Source: Pseudomonas morbosilactucae (lineage in GTDB: Bacteria; Pseudomonadota; Gammaproteobacteria; Pseudomonadales; Pseudomonadaceae). Taken from it: a DNA stretch of 39,650 nucleotides. Position 1 is the stretch's first letter; each line of letters begins with the position of its first letter. A program made the translations under genes and the position numbers. Below, piece after piece: positions 21,719 through 31,494 of this stretch. The stretch spans positions 1-39,650 of the forward strand of contig NZ_JALQCW010000010.1 in the NCBI RefSeq assembly GCF_023241715.1, given 5' to 3'. A model generated the notes under the pieces. It was given only the letters and a program-made list of their open reading frames with translations, did not search any database and was not told the origin of the DNA.

Positions 21719-22594
21719 TCAGGTCTTGATCAGCAAGCCCTGGCCGGTCGGCAGGCTGGCAATCGCCACGCCCATGTTCGCCGCCCACTCGTCCATGCCC
21801 TCTTTCTGCGGCTGGTAGCCATAGAAGGCGTAGTCATCGAGCAGCACGATCGCCCCAGGGACCAAGCGGTCCCACAGGTAATCCAGGGCCGCGACTTCCG
21901 GTTGGGTGCAGTTGAGGTCGATGTGCAGGAACGCAATGCGCTGTGCGTCGATCTGATCGAGGGTCCCGGGAATGCTGCCCTGAATCAGGATCGCCCCTGG
22001 CCACTCGGCGAAGTTCTGCTGCACCGCTTCGAAGTTGGTGGTGTAGAAACCCGACGCGATCTCCTTGCGATTGCGCTCGGCCACGCCACCTTCCACTTCG
22101 GCATCCGAGAGCGAGCTTTCATCCAGACCGGCAAAGGTGTCCAGCAGGAAGAAGCGCTTGCCACTGTAGTTCCAGTCCAGGTCATGCATGATCGCCGAGC
22201 TCAGGAAGCCGCGGTTGACCCCGCACTCGACAAAATCACCCTGCAGCTTGAACGCGGTTCTCGCCGCCCACAGGCCCATGTGCACGCGCCAGAACCATTG
22301 ATAGTCGGCACCCGCCGCCTTCACCCCACGGCCATACGCCGCCATGTAGGTGGGGTCGATCATAAAGTCATGGTTATGCCGGGACGCCAGGCCATCGTAG
22401 TGATAGGTGTCGGCGATCTTCGGCATCAGGGGGTTGTGGGTGGTCTTCTCCACATAGCGGGCATTGCCCTTGTAGGCACGCCCCTCGTTAAGCCCAAAAC
22501 GCAGATAGTGCTGCGCCGGATCAAGGCCGGCCGCCTTAACATCCGGGTGCAGGTGCAGGTAGTGCTCGGCTGAAAAATCGTCGGGGAGCGACAT
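21719..22594 (-). CDS. TylF/MycF-like class I methyltransferase with N-terminal HPDV motif
   Basis: A 291-aa protein. The first 40 residues carry YLHLHPDVKAAGLDPAQHY and FGLNEGR, a short repeat-like module often found at the ends of surface-polysaccharide and glycosyltransferase proteins. The rest resembles the TylF/MycF macrocin O-methyltransferase family: DFVECGVNRGFLS (about 120-132) is the SAM-binding glycine motif, FFLLDTFAGLDESS the acidic motif, and LHIDLNCTQPEVAALDYLW plus IVLLDDYAFYGY the metal and active-site region. The substrate is unknown, possibly a glycan. It is a single gene flanked by terminators. The start at 22594 gives the intact N-terminal module. Confidence 0.75.
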   Translation of the reverse strand: MSLPDDFSAEHYLHLHPDVKAAGLDPAQHYLRFGLNEGRAYKGNARYVEKTTHNPLMPKIADTYHYDGLASRHNHDFMIDPTYMAAYGRGVKAAGADYQWFWRVHMGLWAARTAFKLQGDFVECGVNRGFLSSAIMHDLDWNYSGKRFFLLDTFAGLDESSLSDAEVEGGVAERNRKEIASGFYTTNFEAVQQNFAEWPGAILIQGSIPGTLDQIDAQRIAFLHIDLNCTQPEVAALDYLWDRLVPGAIVLLDDYAFYGYQPQKEGMDEWAANMGVAIASLPTGQGLLIKT

Positions 22595-22756
22595 GGATTA
22601 TCCCTATCTAGCGAGTGGAGTGGCGCCGGTGACTGACGTAGGGCAAGCGCCCCAGGCACGCAGAATACAGGCAAGGCTCGGCGCACTCCATCAGCGCGCA
22701 CGAACCTTTACTCCAAACCGTTGGGGATGAGCCTCTAACGAGTCAGGCCGGGCCGA

Positions 22757-23299
22757 TCAGCCCTCCAGCGGGTTGATCTGGCGCCCAGCCTGCAAGGCCT
22801 TGGCCATCTGCAGGTGGGTCTCCAGCTTGGGCAAGGTTTCCTCGGCAAAGGCCTTGAGTTCAGGCACCTCGCTGGTTTGCGCCTGCTGCTGGATCTGCTC
22901 GATGGCCTCTTCGGTGGCCTTGACCTGGCTGGCGGCATAGGCCGCGTCAAAACCTTCGCCTTCCGGCACCTGGGGCATCATCGCCTTGGCCTTGCTGGCC
23001 ACCTCTTCCCGAGGGGCCACGGGCAAGTCGAGTTTCTTGGCGATTTTGGCCAGGTGCTGGTTGGCGGTGGTGCGGTCGTTGATCACCTGGATGGTGTAAT
23101 CCTTGACCTCTTTGGAAGAGGTTTTCTGGTGAGCCTGGCGACTGGCTTCAATATCGGCCATGGCCTGGGCCGACGCTTCGTCGATAAAGGCCGCAGGCGA
23201 CTGGGCGAACGCGCTGCCGGCACTCAAGCCCAGCAACAGCGCCAAGGCTGTACGGCACAAGGACGGGCTCCACGAGTGGGAGTTTCTGGAGTCGGTCAT
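22757..23299 (-). CDS. DUF4142 family secreted protein
   Basis: A 180-aa predicted periplasmic protein. The start MTDSRN at 23299 is chosen because a purine-rich GGAAGAG lies just upstream; a longer in-frame version exists but lacks this. The signal peptide (hydrophobic ALALLLGLSAGSAFA, cleavage near residue 33) is followed by a helical DUF4142 domain with the typical SKEVKDYTIQVINDRTTANQ and FAEETLPKLETHLQMAKAL segments, a ferritin-like helical bundle without obvious metal ligands. The function is unknown; family members are often induced by stress. Confidence 0.8.
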   Translation of the reverse strand: MTDSRNSHSWSPSLCRTALALLLGLSAGSAFAQSPAAFIDEASAQAMADIEASRQAHQKTSSKEVKDYTIQVINDRTTANQHLAKIAKKLDLPVAPREEVASKAKAMMPQVPEGEGFDAAYAASQVKATEEAIEQIQQQAQTSEVPELKAFAEETLPKLETHLQMAKALQAGRQINPLEG

Positions 23300-23428
23300 G
23301 ATTCTCTTCCTCTTGGCCATTGGGGCTGCAACACGCAAGACCCGCATGGACTGGGAAACGCCCAACCGGAAAAGGTTTAGAAAAACCGCCTCCGACACGA
23401 CGAACGGCCCCTGGCCTGTCGCCGTCGA

Positions 23429-24769
23429 TCAGCCTGATGTTGGCTCGCTGTAGCGTTGTTTCGCTGCACGCTTGGCGGCATACATGGCGTCATCGGCATG
23501 CTTGAACAACTGCTGCTCCTCAACCCCGTGCTCAGGGTAAAGCGCCACGCCGATGCTTGGCAGCACGCTCAGTAATTGCCCCTCCAGACGCAAAGGTTCG
23601 CTGAGCACATGGCGCACTTTTTCGGCCACGATGCCAGCGTCCTCGGGCTGTTGCAGGTTCTCCAGAAGAATCACGAACTCGTCACCGCCGATACGCGCCA
23701 CAGTGTCGGTGTCGCGCACGCAACGCTTGAGCCGACTGGCCACAGCCTGCAACAACAGGTCGCCCACGCCATGGCCGAAGGTGTCGTTGACCTGCTTGAA
23801 CTGGTCGAGATCGACATACAGCAAAGCCATACGCCCAGACTCACGCCGAGCCTGGACCAGGGCACGCCGGAGGCGCTCCTTGAGCAGCTCGCGGTTGGGC
23901 AGTTGGGTCAGTTGGTCATAATCGGCCAGGTATTGCAGCCGCGCATGCAGGCGTTTGCGCTCGATGGCCGTGGTCAACTGGGCCCCGACAAAATACAGCA
24001 GCTCTTGGTCCTGCTCGGTGTAGCACTGATCCCCCGAGGTGCTTTTGACGATCAGGGCGCCGATGGTGCCCTTCTGCGAATTGAGCGGCACCCCCAGCCA
24101 ACAGGGGCGGCAGCCGGCCTCGTCGAGCGGCTGCGCTTCGGGCTTGAGCAGTACCGGCAGACCGCTGCGCAGCACTTGGTCACAGAGCTGGCCGGTAACG
24201 CTGTCGGCGTGGTCCGGACGGGTTTCGCTGTCATCCACATGGTAGGGAAAGCTCAACTGCTGGCAGTGCTCGTCGTACAGCGCCACAGAGAAATTCAACG
24301 CGGGCAGCCACTCGCCAATGATCCGGTGAACCCGCTGGAACAGCGCCAGCAAATCCTCGGTGGCATTGGCCGCCTCGGAGATGGCGTACAACGCCGCCTG
24401 CTTCGACTCCGCCTGCTTACGCTCGGTGATGTCCCTGGCCACGGCGATTCGCAACTGGTCGACCTCGGACCAGCGCGCCGACCAGAGAATATGGGCCACC
24501 CGCCCGTCCTTGCGCAGGTAACGATTCTCGAAGTTAGGCATCGGCGCCCCGGCCATGATTTCCCGAGCCGCCTGCAGGGTGCGCTGGCGATCCGCCGGGT
24601 GCACCAGCTCGATCATCGGCCGGCCGATCAATTCCTCGGGGGTGTAACCGAAGATCCGCTCGCAGGCGGCACTGACAAAGACAAAACGGCCCTGCGCATC
24701 CACCGCACACACGGCATCCAGAAGCAGGTCGATAAAGCTGGCCAGGGGCGCGGAGTTCTTGCTTGCCAT
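23429..24769 (-). CDS. PAS-GAF-GGDEF diguanylate cyclase
   Basis: A 446-aa predicted cytoplasmic signalling protein without membrane segments. A PAS domain (about 10-125, with AACERIFGYTPEELIGRP and RYLRKDGRV plus a PAC tail DITERKQAE) is followed by a GAF domain (about 135-275) and a GGDEF domain (about 290-440). The active site GGDEF is intact, with an RDTD inhibition site five residues before it, so it is probably active. The start at 24769 has no strong ribosome binding site; upstream in-frame starts remain possible. PAS plus GAF suggests sensing of redox, light or small molecules. Confidence 0.83.
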   Translation of the reverse strand: MASKNSAPLASFIDLLLDAVCAVDAQGRFVFVSAACERIFGYTPEELIGRPMIELVHPADRQRTLQAAREIMAGAPMPNFENRYLRKDGRVAHILWSARWSEVDQLRIAVARDITERKQAESKQAALYAISEAANATEDLLALFQRVHRIIGEWLPALNFSVALYDEHCQQLSFPYHVDDSETRPDHADSVTGQLCDQVLRSGLPVLLKPEAQPLDEAGCRPCWLGVPLNSQKGTIGALIVKSTSGDQCYTEQDQELLYFVGAQLTTAIERKRLHARLQYLADYDQLTQLPNRELLKERLRRALVQARRESGRMALLYVDLDQFKQVNDTFGHGVGDLLLQAVASRLKRCVRDTDTVARIGGDEFVILLENLQQPEDAGIVAEKVRHVLSEPLRLEGQLLSVLPSIGVALYPEHGVEEQQLFKHADDAMYAAKRAAKQRYSEPTSG

Positions 24770-24988
24770 CGGGAAAAGAGACTGCCCATGAAAATGATGC
24801 ACGAGTATCAATCCCTGACGCGGGTCCAACGGTGGTCACCGTTGACGGTTCGCGGCCGCCGCCCTGCGGCCACTGTATGCCTTGATGAGAGGCAGGAGAT
24901 TCTGCACGATTGCGCCCGGCGACCACCAGCGGCGTTCGTCAGGCCGAGCGCGAACCTATTGGAACAGCCCCCTAAACGGGGATAACGG

Positions 24989-25729
24989 CTAGAGGCTCTG
25001 GAACCCCTGAGGCAGGACATAGCGCTGGCCATCATAACGCAAGGTGGTCAGCACCGGCTTGGCGGTCACGCTGCGGGACTGGCATTGCTCGCCCTGGCCT
25101 TTGCCCGTGGTGGTGAGCGTGACCGAGCGCACGATCAGGTCGGCATAACCGTGGCTGCGGGTCTTGGCGATGTCCAGGGTACGGGTGGTTTCCGTGCGTT
25201 CGCCGGCGCAGTTGCCGTCCCATTCGCCGCTGTAGGAATAGGCCAGGAACTTGTCCATCACCGGGCGCAGGTTCTCGCCCTCCCGCACATAGAGGTTCAA
25301 CGAGACTTGATCCATGGGGTTGACCCGGGACGAGCCCTTGAACGAGGCACGCACGCCAAAGGCGCGGACCTGTGGGGCCAGTTGATAGCGCCCGGTGTCG
25401 AGGGTCAGGCTCTCGAAACCCACGGCGTCGGACATAAAGGCCGACGGTTGCTGGTAGCGGGCCAGGGTCTTGCCGCTGGCGCTGTCCACCAGTGCCAAGC
25501 GGAGGTCATAGAGGCCGTCACCCGAGGCATTGCCCAGAACGGGGTCGGGCTGCAATTCGGAGAGCACGGTGAGGGTTTGCCCAGGGAACGCCGGCCAATC
25601 CTTGCACAGCGCGTAACCCGGCAGGGTCTGCGTGCGTTGCGGGGCCTGGCACTCGGCAACCGCCTGGGACGCGCTCGTCCACAGCCCGAATACGGCCAAA
25701 GAAGCGATCAAAGGGGATGGGAGGTTCAT
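24989..25729 (-). CDS. Conserved hypothetical secreted protein
   Basis: A 246-aa protein with a clear signal peptide (about 25 residues, ending AVA-ECQ). The mature part has beta-rich segments such as LYDLRLALVDSASGKTLARY and YQLAPQVRAFGVRASFKGSS, and cysteines in ECQAP, LCKDW, NCAGE and QCQSR that could form two disulfides in the periplasm. I do not recognise a named family. It stands alone, with yiaY downstream in the window on the same strand but 192 bases apart. Confidence 0.65.
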   Translation of the reverse strand: MNLPSPLIASLAVFGLWTSASQAVAECQAPQRTQTLPGYALCKDWPAFPGQTLTVLSELQPDPVLGNASGDGLYDLRLALVDSASGKTLARYQQPSAFMSDAVGFESLTLDTGRYQLAPQVRAFGVRASFKGSSRVNPMDQVSLNLYVREGENLRPVMDKFLAYSYSGEWDGNCAGERTETTRTLDIAKTRSHGYADLIVRSVTLTTTGKGQGEQCQSRSVTAKPVLTTLRYDGQRYVLPQGFQSL

Positions 25730-25921
25730 TCACGGCTCCTTGTGATGGCGCGGCAGTGCACACCTTTGAGGGCGCACTATCCTCCGCGATCACGCGGCGT
25801 TCAACCGTCCGTGAAGAGCAATCGGTATCAGCGAAACCAAGCCGCCCGATGCCGGGCAGCTTGATTGGGGAAAGTTTACGCTGTGACTGACCAACCCGTG
25901 ACAGCGCCAGAAGGCGAGCGG

Positions 25922-27070
25922 TTAAAACGCGCTGCGGAAAATCTCTTCAATCTGCCGCTGATCCGCCGCCCGTGGGTTGGTCAAGCCACACGCGTCCTTC
26001 AACGCGTTGGTGGCCAGGATCGGAATGTCCTGCAGCTTGGCACCCAGTTCACGCAACCCGGCGGGAATCTCCACGTCCTTGGCCAAGGTACGAATGGCGG
26101 TGATCGCCGCTTGCGCGCCCTCTTCCGGGCTGAAGCCGCGAATGTCGGCGCCCATGGCATGGGCCACGTCCGTCAACCGATCGGCACACACCATCGCGTT
26201 GAAACTCTGCACATGGGGCAGCAGCACGGCGTTGCACACGCCGTGGGGCAGGTCATAAAAACCGCCCAACTGGTGCGCCATAGCGTGCACAAACCCCAGG
26301 GACGCATTGTTGAACGCCATGCCCGCCAGGAACTGCGCATACGCCATGTTTTCCCGCGCCACCAGGTCGCTGCCATCACGTACGGCTTCCCGCAGGTTGT
26401 TGCTGATCATGCCAATGGCCTTTATCGCACAGGCATCGGTGATCGGGTTGGCCGCCGTGGACACGTAGGCCTCGATCGCATGGGTCAAGGCGTCCATGCC
26501 GGTGGCGGCGGTCAGTCCCTTGGGCATGGCGACCATCAGAGCCGGGTCGTTGACCGACAGCAGGGGCGTGACGTTGCGATCGACAATGGCCATTTTCACG
26601 TGGCGCGATTCGTCGGTGATGATGCAAAAACGGGTCATCTCGCTGGCAGTGCCGGCGGTGGTGTTGATGGCGATCAGCGGCAGTTGGGGTTTGCTGGAGC
26701 GGTCGACGCCTTCGTAGTCGCGGATATGCCCGCCGTTGGTGGCACACAGGGCAATGCCCTTGGCGCAGTCGTGGGGCGAACCGCCGCCCAAGGAAATCAC
26801 GAAGTCGCACTGGCCTTGCTGCAACTTCGCCAGGCCCTGCTCGACGTTGTCGATGCTCGGGTTGGGTTTGGCGCCGTCGAATACCAGGCTGTCGATGTCC
26901 TGCATGGCCAGCTTTTCGGCCACCATGCTCGCTACCCCAGCCTTGGCCAGCCCGGCGTCGGTGACAATCAGCGCCTTGCGGAACCCGTAGTTGCGGATCG
27001 CGATCATCGCCTCGTCGAGACAGCCGTTGCCCATGATGTTGACGGCGGGAATAAAGAAGGTGCTGCTCAT
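25922..27070 (-). CDS. yiaY: Iron-containing alcohol dehydrogenase, YiaY type
   Basis: A 382-aa group III (Fe-dependent) NAD alcohol dehydrogenase, very similar over its length to E. coli YiaY, a dehydrogenase reported to use L-threonine and simple alcohols. NAD binding is at GGGSPHD (95-101). The metal ligands are D193 and H197 (GMDALTH), H262 (FVHAMAH) and H276 (LPHG). It starts [11 protein letters not shown] with GAGGA upstream. It is divergent from the DUF4917 gene. The substrate in this organism is open. Confidence 0.88.
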   Translation of the reverse strand: MSSTFFIPAVNIMGNGCLDEAMIAIRNYGFRKALIVTDAGLAKAGVASMVAEKLAMQDIDSLVFDGAKPNPSIDNVEQGLAKLQQGQCDFVISLGGGSPHDCAKGIALCATNGGHIRDYEGVDRSSKPQLPLIAINTTAGTASEMTRFCIITDESRHVKMAIVDRNVTPLLSVNDPALMVAMPKGLTAATGMDALTHAIEAYVSTAANPITDACAIKAIGMISNNLREAVRDGSDLVARENMAYAQFLAGMAFNNASLGFVHAMAHQLGGFYDLPHGVCNAVLLPHVQSFNAMVCADRLTDVAHAMGADIRGFSPEEGAQAAITAIRTLAKDVEIPAGLRELGAKLQDIPILATNALKDACGLTNPRAADQRQIEEIFRSAF

Positions 27071-27226
27071 GGAAAATCCTCTTGGCTGACGCCGAATCTG
27101 CGAGGCCGATTCAGCAAACGCGCACAGGATCGACCCATCAGTCAGCCTCGATCTTGATCTGGCTCAAGGGTCTGTCGTGATAAAGTCTGCGCCCTGCAAC
27201 CCTCTGCCTTGAGACGACAACACGCG

Positions 27227-28246
27227 ATGACGGATTTCCAGGAATTTGATGCCAGCCTTGAAGACTGGACGGCCTTGCGCACCCGCCTGCCGATTGCCGG
27301 TCTGCTGATCGGCAATGGCGCCAGCCGCGCCATCTGGGAGGACTTCGCCTATGACTCGCTGTTCGAGAACGCCCGCACTGTCGAGGAGAAGCCCCTCAGT
27401 CCATCGGAACTTGCGGTGTTCGACGCCCTGCAAACCCGCAGTTTCGAACAGGTGCTCGGCGCACTGAAAACCACCAGCCGGGTCAACAAGGCCCTGGCCG
27501 TCAGCTCGGCGGCACCGCGCAACCGCTACTACGCAATCAAGGAAGCGCTGATCAACACGGTGCACGCGGTGCACATTCCCTGGCGCCTGGTGGATACCGC
27601 CAGCCTGGCGCGGATCGGCCAGGAACTGAGCCAGTACCGCACGGTGTTCAGCAGCAACTACGACCTGCTCAACCACTGGGCGATCCAGCAGGAAGGCGGG
27701 TCCATCAGCGACCTGTTCGAGGGCGAGGATGGGCGCTTCGAGATCGCCGCCAGCCACACCGACAAGACCCGTATGCTCTACCTGCACGGCGGCCTGCATC
27801 TGGTGCGCAACCTGGACGGCAGCGCGCGCAAGCTGAGCTCCATTGAAGGCACCCTGCTGGGCAGTTTTGCCATCAATAACACCCTGAAGACCCTGGACGA
27901 CGTGCCGCTGTTCGTCAGCGAAGGCCCGGTGGCGGACAAGCTCAAGACCATTCGCAGCTCCGACTACCTGTCGTTCTGCCACCAGCAACTGCTGGAGCAC
28001 CGCGATGCCCTGTGCATCTTCGGCCACCACCTGGGGGAACAGGACAGCCACCTGGTGCAAGCGATTCGCCAGGCGCCGACCAAGACCCTGGCCATCTCCA
28101 TCACCCCGCGCAACGCGGCCTTTATCCAGCACCAGAAACGCCATTACGCGAAGCTGTTCGCGGGCCTGGACATGACCCTGCATTTCTTTGATGCCAAGAG
28201 CCACGCCCTGGGCCGTGCGGACCTGGCGGTGCCAGTCGAACGCTGA
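27227..28246 (+). CDS. DUF4917 family SIR2-like protein
   Basis: A 339-aa protein of the DUF4917 family. It shows the sequence landmarks of SIR2/STALD NAD-binding folds: LLIGNGASRAIW (27-38) for the glycine-rich nucleotide loop, VFSSNYDLLNHW (140-151) for the TTNYD-like motif, LYLHGGLH (184-191) for the HG motif and CIFGHHLGEQDSHL (263-276) for the terminal G-x-S-x-x-D element. Such domains in other proteins cleave NAD in phage defence, but here there is no partner gene and activity is unknown. The ATG at 27227 is preferred; a TTG 18 bases upstream is the alternative. Confidence 0.75.
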   Translation: MTDFQEFDASLEDWTALRTRLPIAGLLIGNGASRAIWEDFAYDSLFENARTVEEKPLSPSELAVFDALQTRSFEQVLGALKTTSRVNKALAVSSAAPRNRYYAIKEALINTVHAVHIPWRLVDTASLARIGQELSQYRTVFSSNYDLLNHWAIQQEGGSISDLFEGEDGRFEIAASHTDKTRMLYLHGGLHLVRNLDGSARKLSSIEGTLLGSFAINNTLKTLDDVPLFVSEGPVADKLKTIRSSDYLSFCHQQLLEHRDALCIFGHHLGEQDSHLVQAIRQAPTKTLAISITPRNAAFIQHQKRHYAKLFAGLDMTLHFFDAKSHALGRADLAVPVER

Positions 28247-28271
28247 TCGGGCGCCCTGAGCCTCTGCTGCA

Positions 28272-28298
28272 AGGCACCACGCCGGTGGTGCCTGTTTT
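28272..28298 (+). terminator. Intrinsic terminator of the DUF4917 gene
   Basis: AGGCACCAC (28272-28280) and GTGGTGCCT (28285-28293) form a perfect 9-bp stem with a 4-nt loop, followed by G and four T. It lies between the convergent DUF4917 and yegP-type genes. Confidence 0.82.
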
Positions 28299-28320
28299 CA
28301 CGGGGCCGCCAAGGCCAGCG

Positions 28321-28665
28321 TCAGAGCGCCGGAGCGGTCTTGTCCTTGACCTGGGTGCTCGGGCCATTGGCCTTGACGCTGACGATGCCTTTGTCACGGG
28401 CGGCGTCCGAGGTGTACGACTCGCTGCTGCCGATCACCTGATGATTGCCGGCCTTGAGGTTGAAGTACGGGTGGCCGTCCTTGGTGGTTTTCTTCTCATA
28501 ACGCTCGTCCAGCGGGCTGTTGGCCTGCACCGAGGCGATGCCGTTCTCGGCGCTGCTGCGGGTGTCGTACAACTCGCTGGTGAGAATGGTCTCGGCATTG
28601 GCCGCCTTGAGCACAAAGCGGAACTGGCCCGTGCTGCTTTTTTTCAACTCGTACCATCCAGACAT
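28321..28665 (-). CDS. YegP/DUF1508 family protein
   Basis: A 114-aa protein of two tandem DUF1508 repeats: GWYELKKSSTGQFRFVLKAANAETI with ELYDTRSSAENGIASV (residues 1-48) and RYEKKTTKDGHPYFNLKAGN with ESYTSDAARDKGIVSV (about 53-100). The domain is a small beta-beta-alpha unit of unknown function that is widespread in proteobacteria. AGGAG lies before the ATG. It is 46 bases downstream of the MFS gene on the same strand and may be partly co-transcribed. Confidence 0.85.
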   Translation of the reverse strand: MSGWYELKKSSTGQFRFVLKAANAETILTSELYDTRSSAENGIASVQANSPLDERYEKKTTKDGHPYFNLKAGNHQVIGSSESYTSDAARDKGIVSVKANGPSTQVKDKTAPAL

Positions 28666-28711
28666 GATGTAACTCCTGTGGGTTGATCGGGTATTGCGTG
28701 CGCTTTGACAG

Positions 28712-30139
28712 TTAAGACGCTGTGGGCGGTTTAGCCACCTGGGCCACGGCACCCGGTACGCCCCTGAGCAGTAGGCTGACCGAGGCCCAGGCCGCCAGCG
28801 AAGCCAAGGCCAGGAAACCCATCACCGCCCGATAACCGTTGAGAAAGGCGCCCTGGATATCGTCCACCGGGGTGGCGGAGAAGTGGTGGTACAACCCCAC
28901 CCCCAGGGCCAGACCCAGGCCGCCGCCGACATTGTGCAAGGTCATCAGCGAGCCCATGGCCACTGAACCCACGTCCTCGGGCACCGAAGACATCCCCAGC
29001 ACCGTCGAGGGGCCGAGGATGCTGGCCCAGCCCAGGCCCATCAGCACAAAGGCGAGCAGCAGGTAGGCCAAGGAAGTCTGACGATCGAAGCCGACCTGCA
29101 GCAGCGCTGAAAGGACAAACAACAGCAACCCGGTCTTGATCAACAAAGCCGGCCCCTGGCGATCCACCCAACGCCCCACCCACGGCGAGAGCAGCGCCAC
29201 ACCGAGGGTGGTGGGCAACAACAGCAATCCGGCCTCTTGCACGCTGGCGCCACGTATCAGGGCGAGGTACAGGGGCATGACGAAAAACGCCACGCAATAG
29301 AACAGCGCCAGGCCGAAACTGGCCACGACGCCGGCGACAAAGCGCCGGTTGGCAAACAAATGCAGATCGATGATGGGGGCTACGACGCGCTGTTCGACCC
29401 GGACAAACCCTGCCAGGGCCAACAAGGCCAGCGCGCCCAGGGCCAGGGTCGGCAACGCGGTCCAACCCCAGGCCGCGCCCTGGACGATCACCAGCACCAG
29501 GCTCGGCAGGCCAATCAGCAGCAGGATCACCCCCAGCCCGTCCAGCCGGGCACTCGCCTGCGCCGCACGGGACTCATCGACGCTGAAGCTGCAGATGGCC
29601 AGGCTCAACAACACAAAGGGCACATTGATCAGGAAAATCCACGGCCAGCCGAAAGCGCTGGTGATCACCCCGCCCAGCACCGGGCCGAAGGCCAGGCCCA
29701 CGCCATTGACCCCGAACAGCACGCCAAAGGCCTTGCCTTGTTCTGCGCTGTCAAAGGTGCTGGCGACAATGGCCCCCGAGGCGGTGTAGAGCACCGCACA
29801 GGCCAGGCCCTGGAAGACCCGGGCGACGATCAGCCACTGGATCTGGCTGGCCAGCCCGGCGCCCAGGGACGCTAGGCCAAAGACACTGAGGCCGATAAAC
29901 AACACGCGCTTGCGGCCATGCAGGTCGGCCAGGCGCCCCACCAACACCATGAAGCTGGACAGAGCCAGGATAAAACCGTTGATCACCCATTGCAGGCTGT
30001 CCACCGAAACGCCCAGGGACGCCTGCAACGAAGGCAGTGCGGTGTTGACGATGGTGAAATCCACACAGCCGAGAAAACTGGCAATACTCACGCCGAACAA
30101 CGCCCAGTGCTTGCGTTGCTGTTGCGTCAAAACCCCCAT
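28712..30139 (-). CDS. MFS transporter, DHA2 (EmrB/QacA) drug efflux type
   Basis: A 475-aa inner membrane protein with about 14 hydrophobic segments, which fits the DHA2 family. Motif A of the MFS is GRLADLHGRKRVLF (about residues 62-75), motif D1 near FTIVNTALPSLQ and motif C-like GPVLGGVI. The start MGVLTQQQRKHW at 30139 is chosen because it gives the usual short cytoplasmic N-terminus. Family members export drugs or metabolites with protons. No regulator is adjacent. It is separated by 144 bases without a recognised feature from the next upstream gene of the imide cluster. Confidence 0.85.
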   Translation of the reverse strand: MGVLTQQQRKHWALFGVSIASFLGCVDFTIVNTALPSLQASLGVSVDSLQWVINGFILALSSFMVLVGRLADLHGRKRVLFIGLSVFGLASLGAGLASQIQWLIVARVFQGLACAVLYTASGAIVASTFDSAEQGKAFGVLFGVNGVGLAFGPVLGGVITSAFGWPWIFLINVPFVLLSLAICSFSVDESRAAQASARLDGLGVILLLIGLPSLVLVIVQGAAWGWTALPTLALGALALLALAGFVRVEQRVVAPIIDLHLFANRRFVAGVVASFGLALFYCVAFFVMPLYLALIRGASVQEAGLLLLPTTLGVALLSPWVGRWVDRQGPALLIKTGLLLFVLSALLQVGFDRQTSLAYLLLAFVLMGLGWASILGPSTVLGMSSVPEDVGSVAMGSLMTLHNVGGGLGLALGVGLYHHFSATPVDDIQGAFLNGYRAVMGFLALASLAAWASVSLLLRGVPGAVAQVAKPPTAS

Positions 30140-30283
30140 GGACACTCCCTTGTCAGCCCCAGATAAACCCTGGTTTGACGGCAAACGCCGCCACCTGGGC
30201 GTCACCTTATGCAGCCGACAAGAGCCTGTGAAATACCCTTTGCCTCTAAACGCCAAACTTAAAAACGTATGCAAAGGCCTGTA

Positions 30284-31494
30284 TCAGCCCTTGCCCCGTC
30301 CAACGCCCTTGGCCCCAGCCCGCAGGAAATCCCCCCAACGCCGCACCAGGTAATTGTGCTCATCCATCACCGAGTTCCACACCGCGATGTGCCCCATGCG
30401 CTGCTCATAGGAGCCGCCATCGCGGGTTTCGCCCCGATCGATCAGCGGTTCGCCATCGCTGCCCAGCAGCTCTTCCCGGGCTGGCTTGCCGGCGTACCAG
30501 TAATCCCATTCGGCACTGCTCAGGTGGTCGCGGCTGCGCGCCGGGTTGCCGATGTAATAGCCCTGGCGCGCCATCACCGCGCCGGGCCAGCCCGACAGCC
30601 ACCAGTTGAGGTAGGCGTAGGCCGCGTCCAGCACCGGGCCCTGGGCATGGCGCGACAGCGACAAGCCGCCGAACCAGGCGCGATAACCCTCGCGGGGCAC
30701 AGCCAGGCGGTATTTGACCCCGGCCCGATGCAGGCGCATCAGGGTCGGCGACCATAGACTCTGAATATCGATGCTCGGGCTGAGCATCAGCTGTGCGGCT
30801 TCTTCATCGTCCGACCAGAATGCCGCGAAATGCCCCTCGCGCTGTTTACGCACCAGGATCTCGGCCAGGCTGTCGATCTCTTCGATGCACAGGTTGCCGA
30901 TGTCCTTGAACGACGCCAGCCCACTGCCTTGGGTGGCCAGGGCCGCGTCCAGAGCGCCGATCGCCGCATCGCTTTGCAAGGCGATGCGCCCGCTCCAGGC
31001 CGGGTCGAGCAACCAGCCCCAGCTTTCGTTGGCACTGGAAAACCCGGCCGGCAGGCGCTCCGGGCGATAGGCAAAACTGTCGGCATTGTGGGTCAGGGGC
31101 AACATGCTGATGCGCTCGCTGACCGTACTGCCGAGGCTGCCGTCGTGCTGCACGAACAGCCGCTCGCTGGGTACGCTGCCACTGCCCAGGCGGTCGTTGG
31201 CCGACAACCGTCCGCGTTTGGGCAGGTCGTTGATTTCATGCCACAGGGCAATGCGCCGGGTGTCGATGGGCTGGATGGCCCGGGCGGCCAGACAAAATCG
31301 ACGTTGTGAAACCACTGGTCGTAGAGGTCGTAGCTGTCCGGTTGCATCACCGCGATGCGCTGCGCCTGTTCCACATCGTGGACTTGATAGACCAGGCGAA
31401 TGCCCAGCTCCTGCTCGGCCCGCAGGCGCAGGGATTCAAGCAAGGTGACCGAAGTGCCGAGGACACGCAAAGTGATCGGTTGGGTTGGCGCCAT
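30284..31494 (-). pseudogene. PotD-like solute-binding protein gene, frameshifted, no signal peptide
   Basis: Two adjacent frames together encode about 403 residues of one protein resembling PotD-type solute-binding proteins. The first frame runs from MAPTQPITLRVLGTSV (31494) to NVDFVW; the second resumes at AARAIQPIDTRRIALW and continues to the end. Restoring one base in the CC at 31288-31289 joins them as FVWAARAI, so a single-base deletion, or a sequencing error, is likely. The C-terminal part is typical (AYAYLNWWLSGWPGAVMARQGYY). The N-terminus has no signal peptide, and there is no ABC permease or ATPase nearby. The start codon shares one base with the CobW-type stop (TGATG). Confidence 0.75.
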
